A stretch of 63,962 nucleotides of DNA from an uncultured Rhodospirillales bacterium (GCA_903865895.1 CAIPLM010000288.1:1-63962), one strand, 5' to 3'; positions 10,454 to 19,561 are shown, counted from the first letter of the stretch. Program-made: numbers and translations. Notes: generated by a model from the sequence alone, not told the origin.

Positions 10454-10870
10454 ATGCAGCTCAAGGGCAGCAAGACCGAAGACAACCTGAAGGCCGCCTT
10501 CGCCGGCGAGTCCCAGGCCAACCGCCGCTACCTCTATTTCGCGCAGAAGGCCGACGTTGAGGGCTATAATGACGTCGCCGCCGTCTTCCGCTCGACCGCC
10601 GAGGGCGAAACCGGCCACGCTCATGGCCACCTCGAATTCCTCGAGTCCGTCGGCGATCCCGCCACCGGCCTGCCGATCGGCAAGACCTCCGACAACCTGG
10701 CCGCGGCCGTCGCCGGCGAGACGCACGAATACACCGACATGTATCCGGGCATGGCGCGCTCCGCTCGCGAGGAAGGCTTCGAGGAGATCGCCGACTGGTT
10801 CGAGACGCTGGCCAAGGCCGAGCGTTCGCATGCCGGCCGCTTCCAGCGCGCGCTCGACGAAATCAAGTAA
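10454..10870 (+). CDS. rbr: rubrerythrin, diiron domain only
   Basis: 138 residues. The ATG has an ideal AGGAGG seven bases upstream, so the longer frame from 10256 is rejected. The four-helix ferritin-like fold carries the diiron ligands E19, E52, H55, E89, E92, E123 and H126 (the ExxH pairs are visible in GETGH and ERSH). Classical rubrerythrins add a C-terminal rubredoxin domain of about 45 residues with two CxxC pairs, and that is absent here. Family members reduce hydrogen peroxide. Without rubredoxin the protein needs an external electron donor, possibly the Fe-S protein encoded next. Confidence 0.93.
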   Translation: MQLKGSKTEDNLKAAFAGESQANRRYLYFAQKADVEGYNDVAAVFRSTAEGETGHAHGHLEFLESVGDPATGLPIGKTSDNLAAAVAGETHEYTDMYPGMARSAREEGFEEIADWFETLAKAERSHAGRFQRALDEIK

Positions 10871-10916
10871 TCACCTGGTTCCGCGGCACCTCCGCGGTAT
10901 CAGTTGAACGCGTGAT

Positions 10917-10952
10917 CCTGCTGCGTCATCGGCCCGCCGGTGATGCAGCAGG
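10917..10952 (+). promoter_or_regulatory. long imperfect hairpin between rubrerythrin and the Fe-S gene
   Basis: CCTGCTGCGTCA (10917-10928) pairs with TGATGCAGCAGG (10941-10952), 11 of 12 positions, around a GC-rich loop. There is no T-run after it. It could be a processing or partial termination site separating rubrerythrin expression from the downstream pair. Confidence 0.5.
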
Positions 10953-11025
10953 AGACTAGCACGGATGCAGGGCCTGAGTCCCGCCACGAGGGCCGCGCCC
11001 TCGTCTTCATCATTGGAAAACGACC

Positions 11026-12363
11026 ATGCGCGAAGGCAGCCTCGAAGCTCCTACCCGTCATCCCCTGGATTGGCAGAATCCCGAGTTCTACGACGAGGCG
11101 AAGCTCGACGAGGAATTGCGGCGCGTATTCGATATCTGCCACGGCTGCCGCCGCTGCTTCAACCTGTGCGACAGCTTCCCCAAGCTGTTCGACCTCGTCG
11201 ACGCCGCGCCGTCGGAAGAGCTCGACACCGTCAAATCCGCGGATTTCAAGCCGGTCATCGACGCCTGCACGCTGTGCGACATGTGCTACATGACCAAGTG
11301 CCCCTATGTGCCGCCGCATAGCTTTAACCTCGATTTCCCGCATTTGATGCTGCGTTACCGCGCCGTCGAGGCGCGCAAGAACGAGTTGTCGGCGACCGAC
11401 CTGCAACTCGCGCAGACCGACCGCAACGCTGCCTTCGCTGGCCTTGCCGCCCCCATCGCGAATTGGGCGACCGCGACGGATAATGCGCTGACCCGTCCGT
11501 TGCTCTCGAAGTTTGCCGGGCTGCACCCCAAGGCCGAGCTGCCGAAATACGCCGGCCGCTCGCTGGAACAGCGCGCCGTTGGCAACCGGCCGGAGCTGAA
11601 CACCGAGGCCCCGGCGTTCGGCCGCAAGGCGGTGATCTACGCGACCTGCCACGGCAACTATAACGACCCCGAGGTCGGCCTCGCCGCCCGTGCCGTGTTG
11701 GCGCGCAATGGGGTGGATACCGAGATCGTTTATCCCGGCTGCTGCGGCATGCCGATGCTGGAGCAGGGGCAGATCGGCAAGGTGGCCGACAGCGCCCGCA
11801 CGGTGGCCGCCGAACTCGGCATCTGGATCGCCCGCGGCTACGACGTGATCGCCATCGTGCCGTCCTGCGCGCTGATGCTGAAATTCGAGTGGCCGCTGAT
11901 CCTGCCCGATGACGCAGCGGTGAAGACGCTTGCCGCCAACAGCTTTGACATCACCGAATATATTGTCGATATCGCGAAGAAGGAGGGCCTCGCCCCCGGC
12001 CTCGCGCCGATCGGCGGTGGCGTGGCGCTGCATATGGCCTGCCATGCCCGCGCCCAGAACATGGGGCAGAAGGCGGCGGAAATGCTGCGTCTGCTGCCCG
12101 AGGCCGACGTGCAGGTGATCGAGCGCTGCTCCGGCCATGGCGGCTCCTGGGGTTTCAAGAACGAGTACTTCGACACCGCGCTGAAGGTCGGCCGCCCCGT
12201 CGCCCGCCAGGCCAAGGAGGGCGGCAAGGCTTTCGTCACCTCCGAATGCCCGCTCGCCGGTGTGCACATCACCCAGGGTATCGACCGTTTACCCGGTGAC
12301 GCCCCCAAGCCCGAGCGCGTTACCCACCCCGTCCAACTTTTCGCCCGCGCCTACGGATACTGA
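11026..12363 (+). CDS. HdrD/GlpC-like iron-sulfur protein (two 4Fe-4S, two CCG domains)
   Basis: 445 residues. Two ferredoxin-type motifs lie near the N-terminus: CHGCRRCFNLC and CTLCDMCYMTKCP, each CxxCxxCxxxC. Two cysteine-rich CCG-type domains follow: one around YATCHGNYND...YPGCCGMP, the other around HMACHARAQ...ERCSGHGG, where the second CC is replaced by CS. This is the architecture of heterodisulfide-reductase D or GlpC subunits that relay electrons. There is no flavin partner in the window. The neighbours (rubrerythrin, DUF3501) recur together in many proteobacteria, suggesting a shared redox role. A possible GGAAA precedes the ATG. Confidence 0.88.
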   Translation: MREGSLEAPTRHPLDWQNPEFYDEAKLDEELRRVFDICHGCRRCFNLCDSFPKLFDLVDAAPSEELDTVKSADFKPVIDACTLCDMCYMTKCPYVPPHSFNLDFPHLMLRYRAVEARKNELSATDLQLAQTDRNAAFAGLAAPIANWATATDNALTRPLLSKFAGLHPKAELPKYAGRSLEQRAVGNRPELNTEAPAFGRKAVIYATCHGNYNDPEVGLAARAVLARNGVDTEIVYPGCCGMPMLEQGQIGKVADSARTVAAELGIWIARGYDVIAIVPSCALMLKFEWPLILPDDAAVKTLAANSFDITEYIVDIAKKEGLAPGLAPIGGGVALHMACHARAQNMGQKAAEMLRLLPEADVQVIERCSGHGGSWGFKNEYFDTALKVGRPVARQAKEGGKAFVTSECPLAGVHITQGIDRLPGDAPKPERVTHPVQLFARAYGY

Positions 12364-12377
12364 AAGTGACCCTCGCT

Positions 12378-12968
12378 ATGGCCCAGAAGCACGCAATCGA
12401 TCGCGATGACATCCTCACCATGGAGGATTACGCGAAAACCCGCGCCGACTGGCGCCGCAAAATGACGGTGATGAAGCGCAAGCGCCGGCTCGAGGTCGGG
12501 CCGTTCGTCACCTTCTACTTCGAGAACTGGCAGACCATGTGGCACCAGGTCCACGAGATGCTCTATATCGAGCGCGGCGGCGAAGCGCAGATCCCCGACG
12601 AACTTGCGGCCTATAACCCGCTGGTGCCGCAGGGGCAGGAACTCACCGCGACCTTCATGATCGAGATCGACGATCCCGATCGGCGCAAGCGCATGCTGGA
12701 TCGGCTGGGTGGCATCGAGGAGAGCACTTTCCTCCGCTTCGCCGGCCACGAGATCAAGGGCTCCCCGGAGGCCGACCAGGACCGCACCACCGCGGATGGC
12801 AAGGCGTCCTCGGTGCAGTTCGTGCATTTCCACTTCACCCAAGAGCAGGTCACCGCATTCCGCACGCCGGGCACCCAGGTGACGATCGGCTTCGCCCACG
12901 CCAATTACGGCCATATGGCGGTGCTGCCGGACGAGGTGCGCGGCGAGCTTGCCGGGGATTTCGACTGA
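12378..12968 (+). CDS. DUF3501 family protein
   Basis: 196 residues from ATG 12378 (an in-frame GTG at 12366 is an alternative). It begins MAQKHAIDRDDILTMEDYAK, typical of DUF3501, and includes ENWQTMWHQVHEMLYIE and a late FVHFHFTQEQ stretch rich in conserved His. No transmembrane segment or signal peptide is seen. The start lies 14 bases after the Fe-S gene, so they are almost certainly co-transcribed. The biochemical function is unknown to me. The constant association with Fe-S and rubrerythrin genes is the only clue. Confidence 0.85.
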   Translation: MAQKHAIDRDDILTMEDYAKTRADWRRKMTVMKRKRRLEVGPFVTFYFENWQTMWHQVHEMLYIERGGEAQIPDELAAYNPLVPQGQELTATFMIEIDDPDRRKRMLDRLGGIEESTFLRFAGHEIKGSPEADQDRTTADGKASSVQFVHFHFTQEQVTAFRTPGTQVTIGFAHANYGHMAVLPDEVRGELAGDFD

Positions 12969-13040
12969 AATCTATTGCCTGATTACCTGGACGTTGCGAC
13001 GCGCAGGCCCGAATTGACAGCCGATTTGGCTTATCGCACT

Positions 13041-13056
13041 ATTCCAATTTCGGAAT
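13041..13056. promoter_or_regulatory. possible operator and promoter upstream of the secreted repeat protein
   Basis: ATTCC and GGAAT form a small inverted repeat with a 6-base spacer. A consensus TTGACA lies upstream at 13014-13019 with a poor -10 (CACTAT, 17-base spacing). A GGGGGG run six bases before the ATG at 13079 is the ribosome binding site. Confidence 0.3.
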
Positions 13057-13078
13057 CTGTGGCGGTAGGGGGGACGTT

Positions 13079-14284
13079 ATGGGTAGAATCTCGTTGGCGG
13101 TCATGTTCCTTGTGTGGGCGTCAGTTTGTCCGAGTAAGGGGGTAATGGCTGAGATAATTTACTCAGCGGCGGGGTTTAATCCGTGTGCAGTCGGCATTTT
13201 GCCGACCGGCGAGCCACTGGTCTCCGATCAGAGTAGTATGTACAAGTTCTCTCTGTCGACGGGTGGGGTGTGGACCAAAACTACAATTGCCACCCTGAAG
13301 AATAGCAAAAATTTCGTATGTGGGCAAATACTGGTTGATAAGAGTTCGAATGTATTTGCATCATTCACCATCGGAGGTGGTTCGGGTGGGGTGCTTAAAC
13401 TGTCTCCTCCGACATCTGGGTCTACGTGGCTGCAGAGTGTAATATGGTCAATGACGTCTGCAGATGGTTATACGCCAAACGCTGGTATGGTGCTCGATAC
13501 GAAGGGTAATATATTCGGGACGACATACGGTGATACTGGTATTTCGACCAGTATGGGGCAGATGTTTAAATTGTCGCCGCCTGCCTCGGGGAAGACTGCT
13601 TGGAAAAAAAGCACGGCTTGGCAGTTCCCAGTCGGATCAGGTTCGGTCATTACCCAATCGGGTCCAACCATGTTTAATGGAAAATTCTATATCGCAAACG
13701 CTAGAGGCGAATCTGGATCGGGAAGCGGCTCTGTCATCGAGGCCACCCCCCCAGTATCGGCAACCGGTATCTGGGGTATCAGCACTATCTATTCTTTCGT
13801 TGGTGGCAGTGCCGGGGGCACTCCAGTGTCTATTGTTGGGACAAAATTCGGATTGGCTGGTGGATTCGGAGGCATTTGCGATACGAATTGTGGGGGGATA
13901 TATTTGCTTTCTCCACCGACGAGTGTCGGTGCTGCTTGGGGAGAAAGCATATTGGCTGGCCCGAACGGCGATCCGGGGCCAGGTGGTTCGATTATTTCTG
14001 ATAGAAAAGGTGATATTTTTGGCAGCCGCGGCTATTGGTGTGGCTCCGGGTTTGGGAGTGGGTGTGGTGCCGTGATCGAATTGGTTGCACCGACGGCGGC
14101 CAAACCGCTTTGGCAAAATCGCCAAGTGTCCGACTTTGGACACTCCGGTGAACCGAGCGTTTTCGCCGCTGATGCGTCTGGCAATTTGTTTGGAGTTCTG
14201 AATGGCGGTAACACGCAGGCGGGGTGTCTTTCGGCGAACTGCGGAGCGGTATTTCTGCTTTCAGGGGTTGGTTACGTTCCATAA
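13079..14284 (+). CDS. secreted tandem-repeat protein (GloVer-like beta-propeller repeats)
   Basis: 401 residues. A signal peptide (MGRISLAVMFLVWASVCPS, cleavage near VMA) is followed by at least five irregular repeats. Each combines a line like GGVLKLSPP..., a tryptophan (W) and a DxxGNIFGT-type turn; examples are KLSPPTSG, KLSPPASG, YLLSPPTS and IELVAPTA. The pattern matches proteins annotated as choice-of-anchor tandem repeat GloVer-containing. Cysteine pairs (CDTNC, CLSANC) suggest disulfides. No anchor is seen at the C-terminus. Base composition is clearly more AT-rich than that of its neighbours, suggesting horizontal acquisition. Function unknown. Confidence 0.75.
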   Translation: MGRISLAVMFLVWASVCPSKGVMAEIIYSAAGFNPCAVGILPTGEPLVSDQSSMYKFSLSTGGVWTKTTIATLKNSKNFVCGQILVDKSSNVFASFTIGGGSGGVLKLSPPTSGSTWLQSVIWSMTSADGYTPNAGMVLDTKGNIFGTTYGDTGISTSMGQMFKLSPPASGKTAWKKSTAWQFPVGSGSVITQSGPTMFNGKFYIANARGESGSGSGSVIEATPPVSATGIWGISTIYSFVGGSAGGTPVSIVGTKFGLAGGFGGICDTNCGGIYLLSPPTSVGAAWGESILAGPNGDPGPGGSIISDRKGDIFGSRGYWCGSGFGSGCGAVIELVAPTAAKPLWQNRQVSDFGHSGEPSVFAADASGNLFGVLNGGNTQAGCLSANCGAVFLLSGVGYVP

Positions 14285-14423
14285 CTGCTGCGCTGGAAGT
14301 GCATTCGGCATCGGTTCAATTTTTGAATTAGCCTTTGGGTAACGCGAACGCTGGCAGAAATGAGCAGATCTGGATGGCAGGCCGGTAGATGTGGAAAGGT
14401 TGCCTCACGTAATTCGATGCGCG

Positions 14424-15344
14424 ATGCCGGCAGTTGGCACTGATATCTTCAAGCTCGGCCTGCTCGGCGCGGGCCGGATGGGCCGCACCCATCTGGCGGC
14501 CATTGAGGCTAGTGGGGCGGTGCGCATAACCGCGATTGCCGACCCGTCCCCGGGTGCCGCCGTGTTGGCTGGGCCAGGTCGCGTGGTGCATGCCGATCTC
14601 GATGGGCTGCTAACTGAACCGCTCGACGGTATATTGATTGCAGTGCCGAGCACGCTGCACGGCGAGGCCATCGCGCGCATCGCTGCCGCCGGCCTGCCGA
14701 TCCTCTGTGAGAAGCCCTGCGGCGTCACTGCCGCGCAGGCCCGCGCCCATGCCGGCATCGCGGCGGCCGCCGCGATCAAGCTCCAGGTCGCCTATTGGCG
14801 GCGTTTCGTGCCCGACCTCCAGGCCCTGCAGGCGCGCATCGCCGCTGGCGCGCTCGGCAACCTCCTCCATATCGCCTGCCACCAGTGGGACGCAGCGCCC
14901 CCCTCCGCCGCGTTTCGCGCCGGAAGCGGCGGGATTTTCGTCGACATGGGGGTGCATGAATTCGACCAGATCCGCTGGCTCACCGGCCAGGAGATCACCT
15001 CGATCCACACCGCTCGCGCCGGTTTCGCGCCGGAGGAATGCGCGCAGTCCCTTGCCACGCTCTCCGGCGGCGCCACTGCGCTGATCTCGCTCGGCCAGCA
15101 TTTCCCACTTGGCGATGTCTGTCGTGTCGAGGTATTTGGCACGCGGGACGCCGCGGAATCCCGCTTCTTGTGGCCGCCCGCCGCGGACGCCGCTTACCAC
15201 GATGCGCTGCGGCGCCAGGCCGAGGCCTTCGCCGCCTGGGTGCGCGGTGGTCCCGCGCAGGGCGCTACCGCTGAGGATGCCGTCGCCGCGCTTGAGGCGG
15301 CCGAGCGGGCGGGGATCACACCGTCGCCAGTACCCGATCGATGA
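14424..15344 (+). CDS. Gfo/Idh/MocA family NAD(P)-dependent dehydrogenase
   Basis: 306 residues from ATG 14424; an in-frame ATG at 14391 would add 11 residues. The Rossmann motif GLLGAGRMG is at 12-20, EKPCGV carries the family's catalytic Lys, and GGIFVDMGVHEFD supplies the conserved Asp/His. It resembles myo-inositol 2-dehydrogenase-type sugar dehydrogenases. The gene is convergent with the sulfoquinovosidase operon and overlaps its last gene by 29 bases. A role in oxidising the released sugar is plausible but not shown. The 139 bases upstream contain only a short TTCAA/TTGAA repeat. Confidence 0.85.
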   Translation: MPAVGTDIFKLGLLGAGRMGRTHLAAIEASGAVRITAIADPSPGAAVLAGPGRVVHADLDGLLTEPLDGILIAVPSTLHGEAIARIAAAGLPILCEKPCGVTAAQARAHAGIAAAAAIKLQVAYWRRFVPDLQALQARIAAGALGNLLHIACHQWDAAPPSAAFRAGSGGIFVDMGVHEFDQIRWLTGQEITSIHTARAGFAPEECAQSLATLSGGATALISLGQHFPLGDVCRVEVFGTRDAAESRFLWPPAADAAYHDALRRQAEAFAAWVRGGPAQGATAEDAVAALEAAERAGITPSPVPDR

Positions 15345-16656
15345 AGGCCTGCGTGGCACCGAGATAGGCGGAGGGGGCGGTCATCGCATCGATGGCCGGG
15401 CGATCGAGACGGGAGGTGACCTCCGTGTCGCGCATCAGCGCATCGGCGAGCCGGATGCCCTCGGCGAGGGCCACGTCGCAAGCGTGCTTCACCACGTGAT
15501 GAGCGGGCTCGCGGCCGAGATGGGGGGCGAGGCCCATCATCACTGCCTCGGCGACGATCAGCCCGCCGGTGAGGTCGAGGTTGCGGGCCATGCGGGCGGC
15601 ATCCACCACCATGCCCTCGGCGATGGTGCGGGCATGGGCGAGGGCGCCATGGGTGAGCACGAAGGCCTGGGGGAGAGCGAGGTATTCGGCCTGCCAGGGG
15701 CCGGTGGCGCGCTCGTGGTCCTGCGCCATGGCGGATTGCATGAGGGGAACGAGCTGGTGCACCGCGCGGCTGCTGGCGAGGATGTATTCCGACGCGATGG
15801 GGTTGCGCTTCTGCGGCATGGTGGAGGACTGGCCGCGGCCGGGGACGTAGGGCTCGAACACCTCGGCGACCTCGTTCTGGCAGAGCAGGATGATGTCAGT
15901 GGCGATTTTCGACAGGCTGCCGCAGATGAGGCCGAGGAAGGAGACCGCCTCGGCGAGACCGTCGCGGCAGACATGCCAGGGCGCGGCGGGGGCGGCGAGG
16001 CCGAGTTCCTCGGCGAGGCCGAGCATGGTCGGCAGGCCCTGGGCGCCGAGTGAGGCGAGCGTGCCGGCGGCGCCGCCGAACTGGACCACTTCCACGCGCG
16101 GGCGAAGTTGGTTGAGGCGCTCGCGATGGGCGAGCAAGGGCATCAGCCAGGTCGCGCATTTGAGGCCGAAGGTGACGGGCAGGGCGTGCTGGAGATGGGT
16201 GCGCCCGGCCATCACCGTGTTGCGGTGTTCGGCCGCGTTGCGGGCGAGGCCGGCGATGACGGCATCGAGCTCGGAGGCGATGAGGGTGAGGCCGGATTTC
16301 ACCTGGAGCACCGTCGCGGTGTCCATGATGTCCTGCGTGGTGGCGCCCCAATGGGTCCAGGCCCCGGCGGCGCCGGCGGCGCGCGACAGGCCCTTCACCA
16401 CGCCGACCACGGGGTAGCCCACATTGCGGACGGAGGCGGCGAGTTCCGCGGTATCGAGGTTTTCGTAGCGCGCCGCGGCGGTGATGGCATCGGCGGCGTC
16501 GGCTGGGATGATGCCAAGCCGCGCCTGCACGCGGGCGAGCGCGGCCTCGACGTCCAGCATGTTCTGGAACCAGGTGCATTCATCGAAAATCGCGCGCGCG
16601 GCGTCCGAGCCATAGAGCGTGCCGAGGACGGAGGAGTCGGCGGGGTTGATAGGCAT
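15316..16656 (-). CDS. fumarase/aspartase-superfamily lyase (adenylosuccinate lyase / CMLE-like)
   Basis: 446 residues. The three conserved regions are present: WTHWGATTQDIMDTA (100-114), GRTHLQHALPVTFG (151-164) and GRGQSSTMPQKRNP (273-286), whose Ser provides the catalytic base. Members eliminate or cycloisomerise carboxylated substrates. Closest in look are 3-carboxy-cis,cis-muconate cycloisomerase and adenylosuccinate lyase, but no protocatechuate or purine genes are near. It begins two bases after the sulfoquinovosidase stop and is the last gene of that operon. A role in carbon-sulfur or C-O elimination during sulfosugar breakdown is a guess. The longer frame reaching 17841 is a shadow. 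Confidence 0.85.
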   Translation of the reverse strand: MPINPADSSVLGTLYGSDAARAIFDECTWFQNMLDVEAALARVQARLGIIPADAADAITAAARYENLDTAELAASVRNVGYPVVGVVKGLSRAAGAAGAWTHWGATTQDIMDTATVLQVKSGLTLIASELDAVIAGLARNAAEHRNTVMAGRTHLQHALPVTFGLKCATWLMPLLAHRERLNQLRPRVEVVQFGGAAGTLASLGAQGLPTMLGLAEELGLAAPAAPWHVCRDGLAEAVSFLGLICGSLSKIATDIILLCQNEVAEVFEPYVPGRGQSSTMPQKRNPIASEYILASSRAVHQLVPLMQSAMAQDHERATGPWQAEYLALPQAFVLTHGALAHARTIAEGMVVDAARMARNLDLTGGLIVAEAVMMGLAPHLGREPAHHVVKHACDVALAEGIRLADALMRDTEVTSRLDRPAIDAMTAPSAYLGATQAFIDRVLATV

Positions 16657-16658
16657 GG

Positions 16659-18653
16659 TCAGATCCTCGGGAGGGATTGGAATAGGGCGGTGAAGGGCGA
16701 GCCCGCGCGGTAGAAGACGGGCGGCAGGCCGATCGGAGCGGGGATGGTGATGTGGCTTCCGCCGACATGCGGCTTGCCGGTCCACAGATGGTGCCAAATG
16801 GCGCCGGTGGGGAGGTAGACCCGCCATTCGGTGGCGCCGGCGGCGTGGACGGGGGCGACGAGGAGGTCGGGGCCGAGGAGGTAGTGGTCCTGGATGGCGT
16901 AGGTGGCGCGGTCGTCCTCGTGGTGGAGGAAGAGCGGGCGTTGCAGCGGCAGGCCGGTGGCGGCGGCTTCGGCGGAGAGGGTGCGGAGGTAGGGGGCCAG
17001 CGCGCGCCAGATGCGGGTGAAGCGGGCGAAATGGGCGAGGACGGTGGGGTCCTGGTCGACTTGGAGGTTGTCGTCCGGCCGGTTGCCCTCGTGAGTGCGC
17101 ATCATCGCGGTGAAGGCGGACATTTCCGACCAGCGCATGATCAGCTCGGCGGTGCGGATATTGCCGAACAGGGAGGTGTAACCGCCGACGTCGCTGTGGT
17201 GGTACGGGTTGCCGAGCAGGCCGGCGGAGAGGGCGCCGCAGATCACGGTTTGCAGGCCGTCGTGGCGGGAGAAATCGACGGACTGGTCGCCGGCCCACAG
17301 CATGGTGGAGTGGGCCTGCACACCGGTGAAGCCGGCGCGCATCCAGAAGAGTTTCGGCTCCGCGGCGCCGGTGATGGCGGCGGCGTTGACTTCGGACCAG
17401 ATGGTTGGCCAGGCGTTGTGCATGACGGCCGCGTCGCCGTTGGCGAGCACGGCGTCGATGGGGAGGTATTCGCCGAAATCGGCCATCCAGCCGGCGATGC
17501 CGATGCCCATCATGTTGTGTTTGAGGATGCGCTCGATCCACCAAGCGCGGGCTTGGGGGAGGGTGAAATCCATCACCCCGCAGCGGAATTCGCCGAATTG
17601 GACGCGGTAGGTTTCGCCATCGGCATTGCGCGCGAACAGGCCGAGCGCTTCGGCCTCGGGGAACAGGGCGCCGTCGTCGCAGAGATAGGGGCTGCAATAG
17701 GCAAGGAAGCGGATGCCGCGATCGCGGAGTTCGGCGATGCGGGCGGGGAGATCGGGGTAGCGCGCGGGGTTCCACTGCCAGTCCCAGAACAGGCGGCGGC
17801 CGAAGCTGGTTTGGCGGATGCCGGCCCAATCCTCGCACCACAGGGCGGAGACGGCGGCGCCGGCCGCGAGGTATTTTTCGAGGCGGGTGAAGCTCTCGGC
17901 GCCGGCTTTGAGGCCGATCACCGCGCCGTTGTAGAGCCAGTCCGGCAGTTCCGGCGGGCGGCCGAAGCGGGTGGAGACGTGGCCGACCAGATCGATGAAA
18001 TTGTCGGCGGCGAGGAATTCCAGGCGGGAGGGGGCGGCCCAGACCTCAACCTCATGGAAGCCGGGATCGCGGAAATCCAGCACGCTATAGGCGGTGCTCT
18101 CCAGGTGCACGGCGAGGCGGCGCGAGGTGAGGAAGCTCGGCTGTGGGTAGTTGGTGGTCCAGTAATCCCCGCCGGCCTTGCCGGTGACGTCGGATTGCCA
18201 GGTTATGTAGGTGGATTTGTCGCGCCCGACGCCGGGTTCACTGGTCCAGATCGGGAAGCGGCGGCCGCGGAGGTCGAAGTAGGACATCTGCTCTCCGCCG
18301 CCCCAGACATGCTCGTCCGCTTCGGCGTGCAGGCGGAACCAGAAGCGGTTCCAGCGCGGATCGGCCGCCGCCAGCGTGAGGGTGAGGCCGTGGGTGGTTT
18401 CGGCGAGGTCGAAGACCAGGGCAGGGTGGTCGGCGGGGTGGCGGCGCAGGGTGAGGCGGCTGCCGTCGATGGTCGCGTGTTCCAGCGGCGCGCGCTCGCT
18501 GAGGCGGTCGGAGATGTCGAAATTGCCGTGGTGCATGTCCATCCGCCCCTCGCCGCGCCCGGCGAAAAAGGCGGGGGCGTCGGCGGTGTGGCGAAGGATC
18601 AGGCGGCCGGCGAGGTGGATCTCGAAGCCGGCCCCGAACGGGACCAGTGCCAT
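16659..18653 (-). CDS. yihQ: GH31 sulfoquinovosidase
   Basis: 664 residues (E. coli YihQ about 678) aligning throughout with YihQ. The nucleophile is D392 in GWMADFGEYLP and the acid/base is D456 in MLWAGDQSVD. The residues that read the sulfonate are all in place: K249 (IGLKAG), E274 (WCEDW), R287 and W290 (SFGRRLFW), and Y492 (VGGYTSLF). That is the K-E-R-W-Y set of Agrobacterium-type enzymes; gammaproteobacteria have Q-Q-R-W-Y. The spacing R-(3)-W and D-(36)-Y matches YihQ. The enzyme releases sulfoquinovose from its glycosides, such as sulfoquinovosyl glycerol from plant sulfolipid. No signal peptide is present, so it acts in the cytoplasm after uptake by the adjacent importer. Confidence 0.93.
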   Translation of the reverse strand: MALVPFGAGFEIHLAGRLILRHTADAPAFFAGRGEGRMDMHHGNFDISDRLSERAPLEHATIDGSRLTLRRHPADHPALVFDLAETTHGLTLTLAAADPRWNRFWFRLHAEADEHVWGGGEQMSYFDLRGRRFPIWTSEPGVGRDKSTYITWQSDVTGKAGGDYWTTNYPQPSFLTSRRLAVHLESTAYSVLDFRDPGFHEVEVWAAPSRLEFLAADNFIDLVGHVSTRFGRPPELPDWLYNGAVIGLKAGAESFTRLEKYLAAGAAVSALWCEDWAGIRQTSFGRRLFWDWQWNPARYPDLPARIAELRDRGIRFLAYCSPYLCDDGALFPEAEALGLFARNADGETYRVQFGEFRCGVMDFTLPQARAWWIERILKHNMMGIGIAGWMADFGEYLPIDAVLANGDAAVMHNAWPTIWSEVNAAAITGAAEPKLFWMRAGFTGVQAHSTMLWAGDQSVDFSRHDGLQTVICGALSAGLLGNPYHHSDVGGYTSLFGNIRTAELIMRWSEMSAFTAMMRTHEGNRPDDNLQVDQDPTVLAHFARFTRIWRALAPYLRTLSAEAAATGLPLQRPLFLHHEDDRATYAIQDHYLLGPDLLVAPVHAAGATEWRVYLPTGAIWHHLWTGKPHVGGSHITIPAPIGLPPVFYRAGSPFTALFQSLPRI

Positions 18654-18655
18654 GC

Positions 18656-19561
18656 TCAAAGTGCCGAGATGGCGAACCGCATCGTGCCGCGCCGCTGCCC
18701 GCCCGGGGGCAGCACGAACACGCCGGGCGGCGGCGTGCCGTCCATCCGGTTCAACCCGTCGGTGATGTTGGTCACTGGTTCGATGGCGAAGAAGTCCTTG
18801 CCGTCGGGGATGTAGACGATGAGGTTGGCGAAAATCGGGTCCGCCGTGACGTCGAGCGCGTAGCCGCGGTCGGGGTAGGTGATGCGGGCGGTGCCGGTCC
18901 AGCCGGTGAAGCAGTTGTCGATGAAGTGTTGGCCGATGGGGCGCGGCGATGAATGATCGCGCTCGGGAGGGACAAGCGTGTGGTCGATCGGCAGCATGTC
19001 TGGCCCGTTGCGTTGCAGGCCGGTGGCGGCGAATTGCAGCGTGGCCTCGGGGCTGCGGGGGAAGAAGGGGTGCTGGCCGAAGGCGAGGGGGGCCGGCGCG
19101 TCGTGGCGGTTTTCCACCACGCAGGTGATCTCCAGCGCGTCTTCGCTCAGGCGGAAGATCTGCTCGGCATGGAATGCGAAGGGCCATAGCTCGCCGCCCG
19201 GGTAGTCGAGACTGAGGGTGACGGCGTCGCCGTCCTCCTGCGCCGTCCAGGGCAGGCGCCAGCCGGCGCCGTGGATGGCCCAGCCGTTCATGAGGTCCGG
19301 CAGGTCGTAGCTCTGCCCGGCATGGGTGAAGCGGCGGCCGGCGACGCGGTTGGAATAGGGGAAAAGCGGGTAGCTCGCGAGATCCCGCGGGCTGTCGGCC
19401 TGCATGGCGTTGGGCAGGGGCAGGCGGAACATCGGCTCGCCGTCGCGCGTCCAGGAGACCACGCCGCCGCCGAAGCCGGGGGCCAGCACCAGTTCGGCCG
19501 CACCGGACACCACTTTCACCACCTCATGCCGCTTCGGCATGTTCATCCCAAGCATGCTCAT
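18656..19561 (-). CDS. aldose 1-epimerase (mutarotase) family protein
   Basis: 301 residues from ATG 19561, which overlaps the upstream permease stop (ATGA). Galactose-mutarotase fold: FPYSNRVAGRRF holds the conserved Asn-Arg, NGWAIHGAGW the first catalytic His, and FGQHPFF the second. Mutarotases interconvert sugar anomers, which is needed because the glycosidase downstream releases one anomer and dehydrogenases or isomerases often need the other. Sulfoquinovose clusters elsewhere often carry one (YihR type). It ends two bases before the sulfoquinovosidase start. Confidence 0.88.
   Translation of the reverse strand: MSMLGMNMPKRHEVVKVVSGAAELVLAPGFGGGVVSWTRDGEPMFRLPLPNAMQADSPRDLASYPLFPYSNRVAGRRFTHAGQSYDLPDLMNGWAIHGAGWRLPWTAQEDGDAVTLSLDYPGGELWPFAFHAEQIFRLSEDALEITCVVENRHDAPAPLAFGQHPFFPRSPEATLQFAATGLQRNGPDMLPIDHTLVPPERDHSSPRPIGQHFIDNCFTGWTGTARITYPDRGYALDVTADPIFANLIVYIPDGKDFFAIEPVTNITDGLNRMDGTPPPGVFVLPPGGQRRGTMRFAISAL

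Noticed and set aside
14424-15344. NAD-dependent sulfoquinovosidase or GH109-type glycosidase
   Set aside because: The protein is short and resembles myo-inositol dehydrogenases. I saw no feature that would make it a glycosidase, and a GH31 sulfoquinovosidase is already present.
16659-18653. Ordinary alpha-glucosidase or alpha-xylosidase
   Set aside because: GH31 members of those types lack the K/E/R/W/Y set. Here all five are present along with long YihQ-like stretches.
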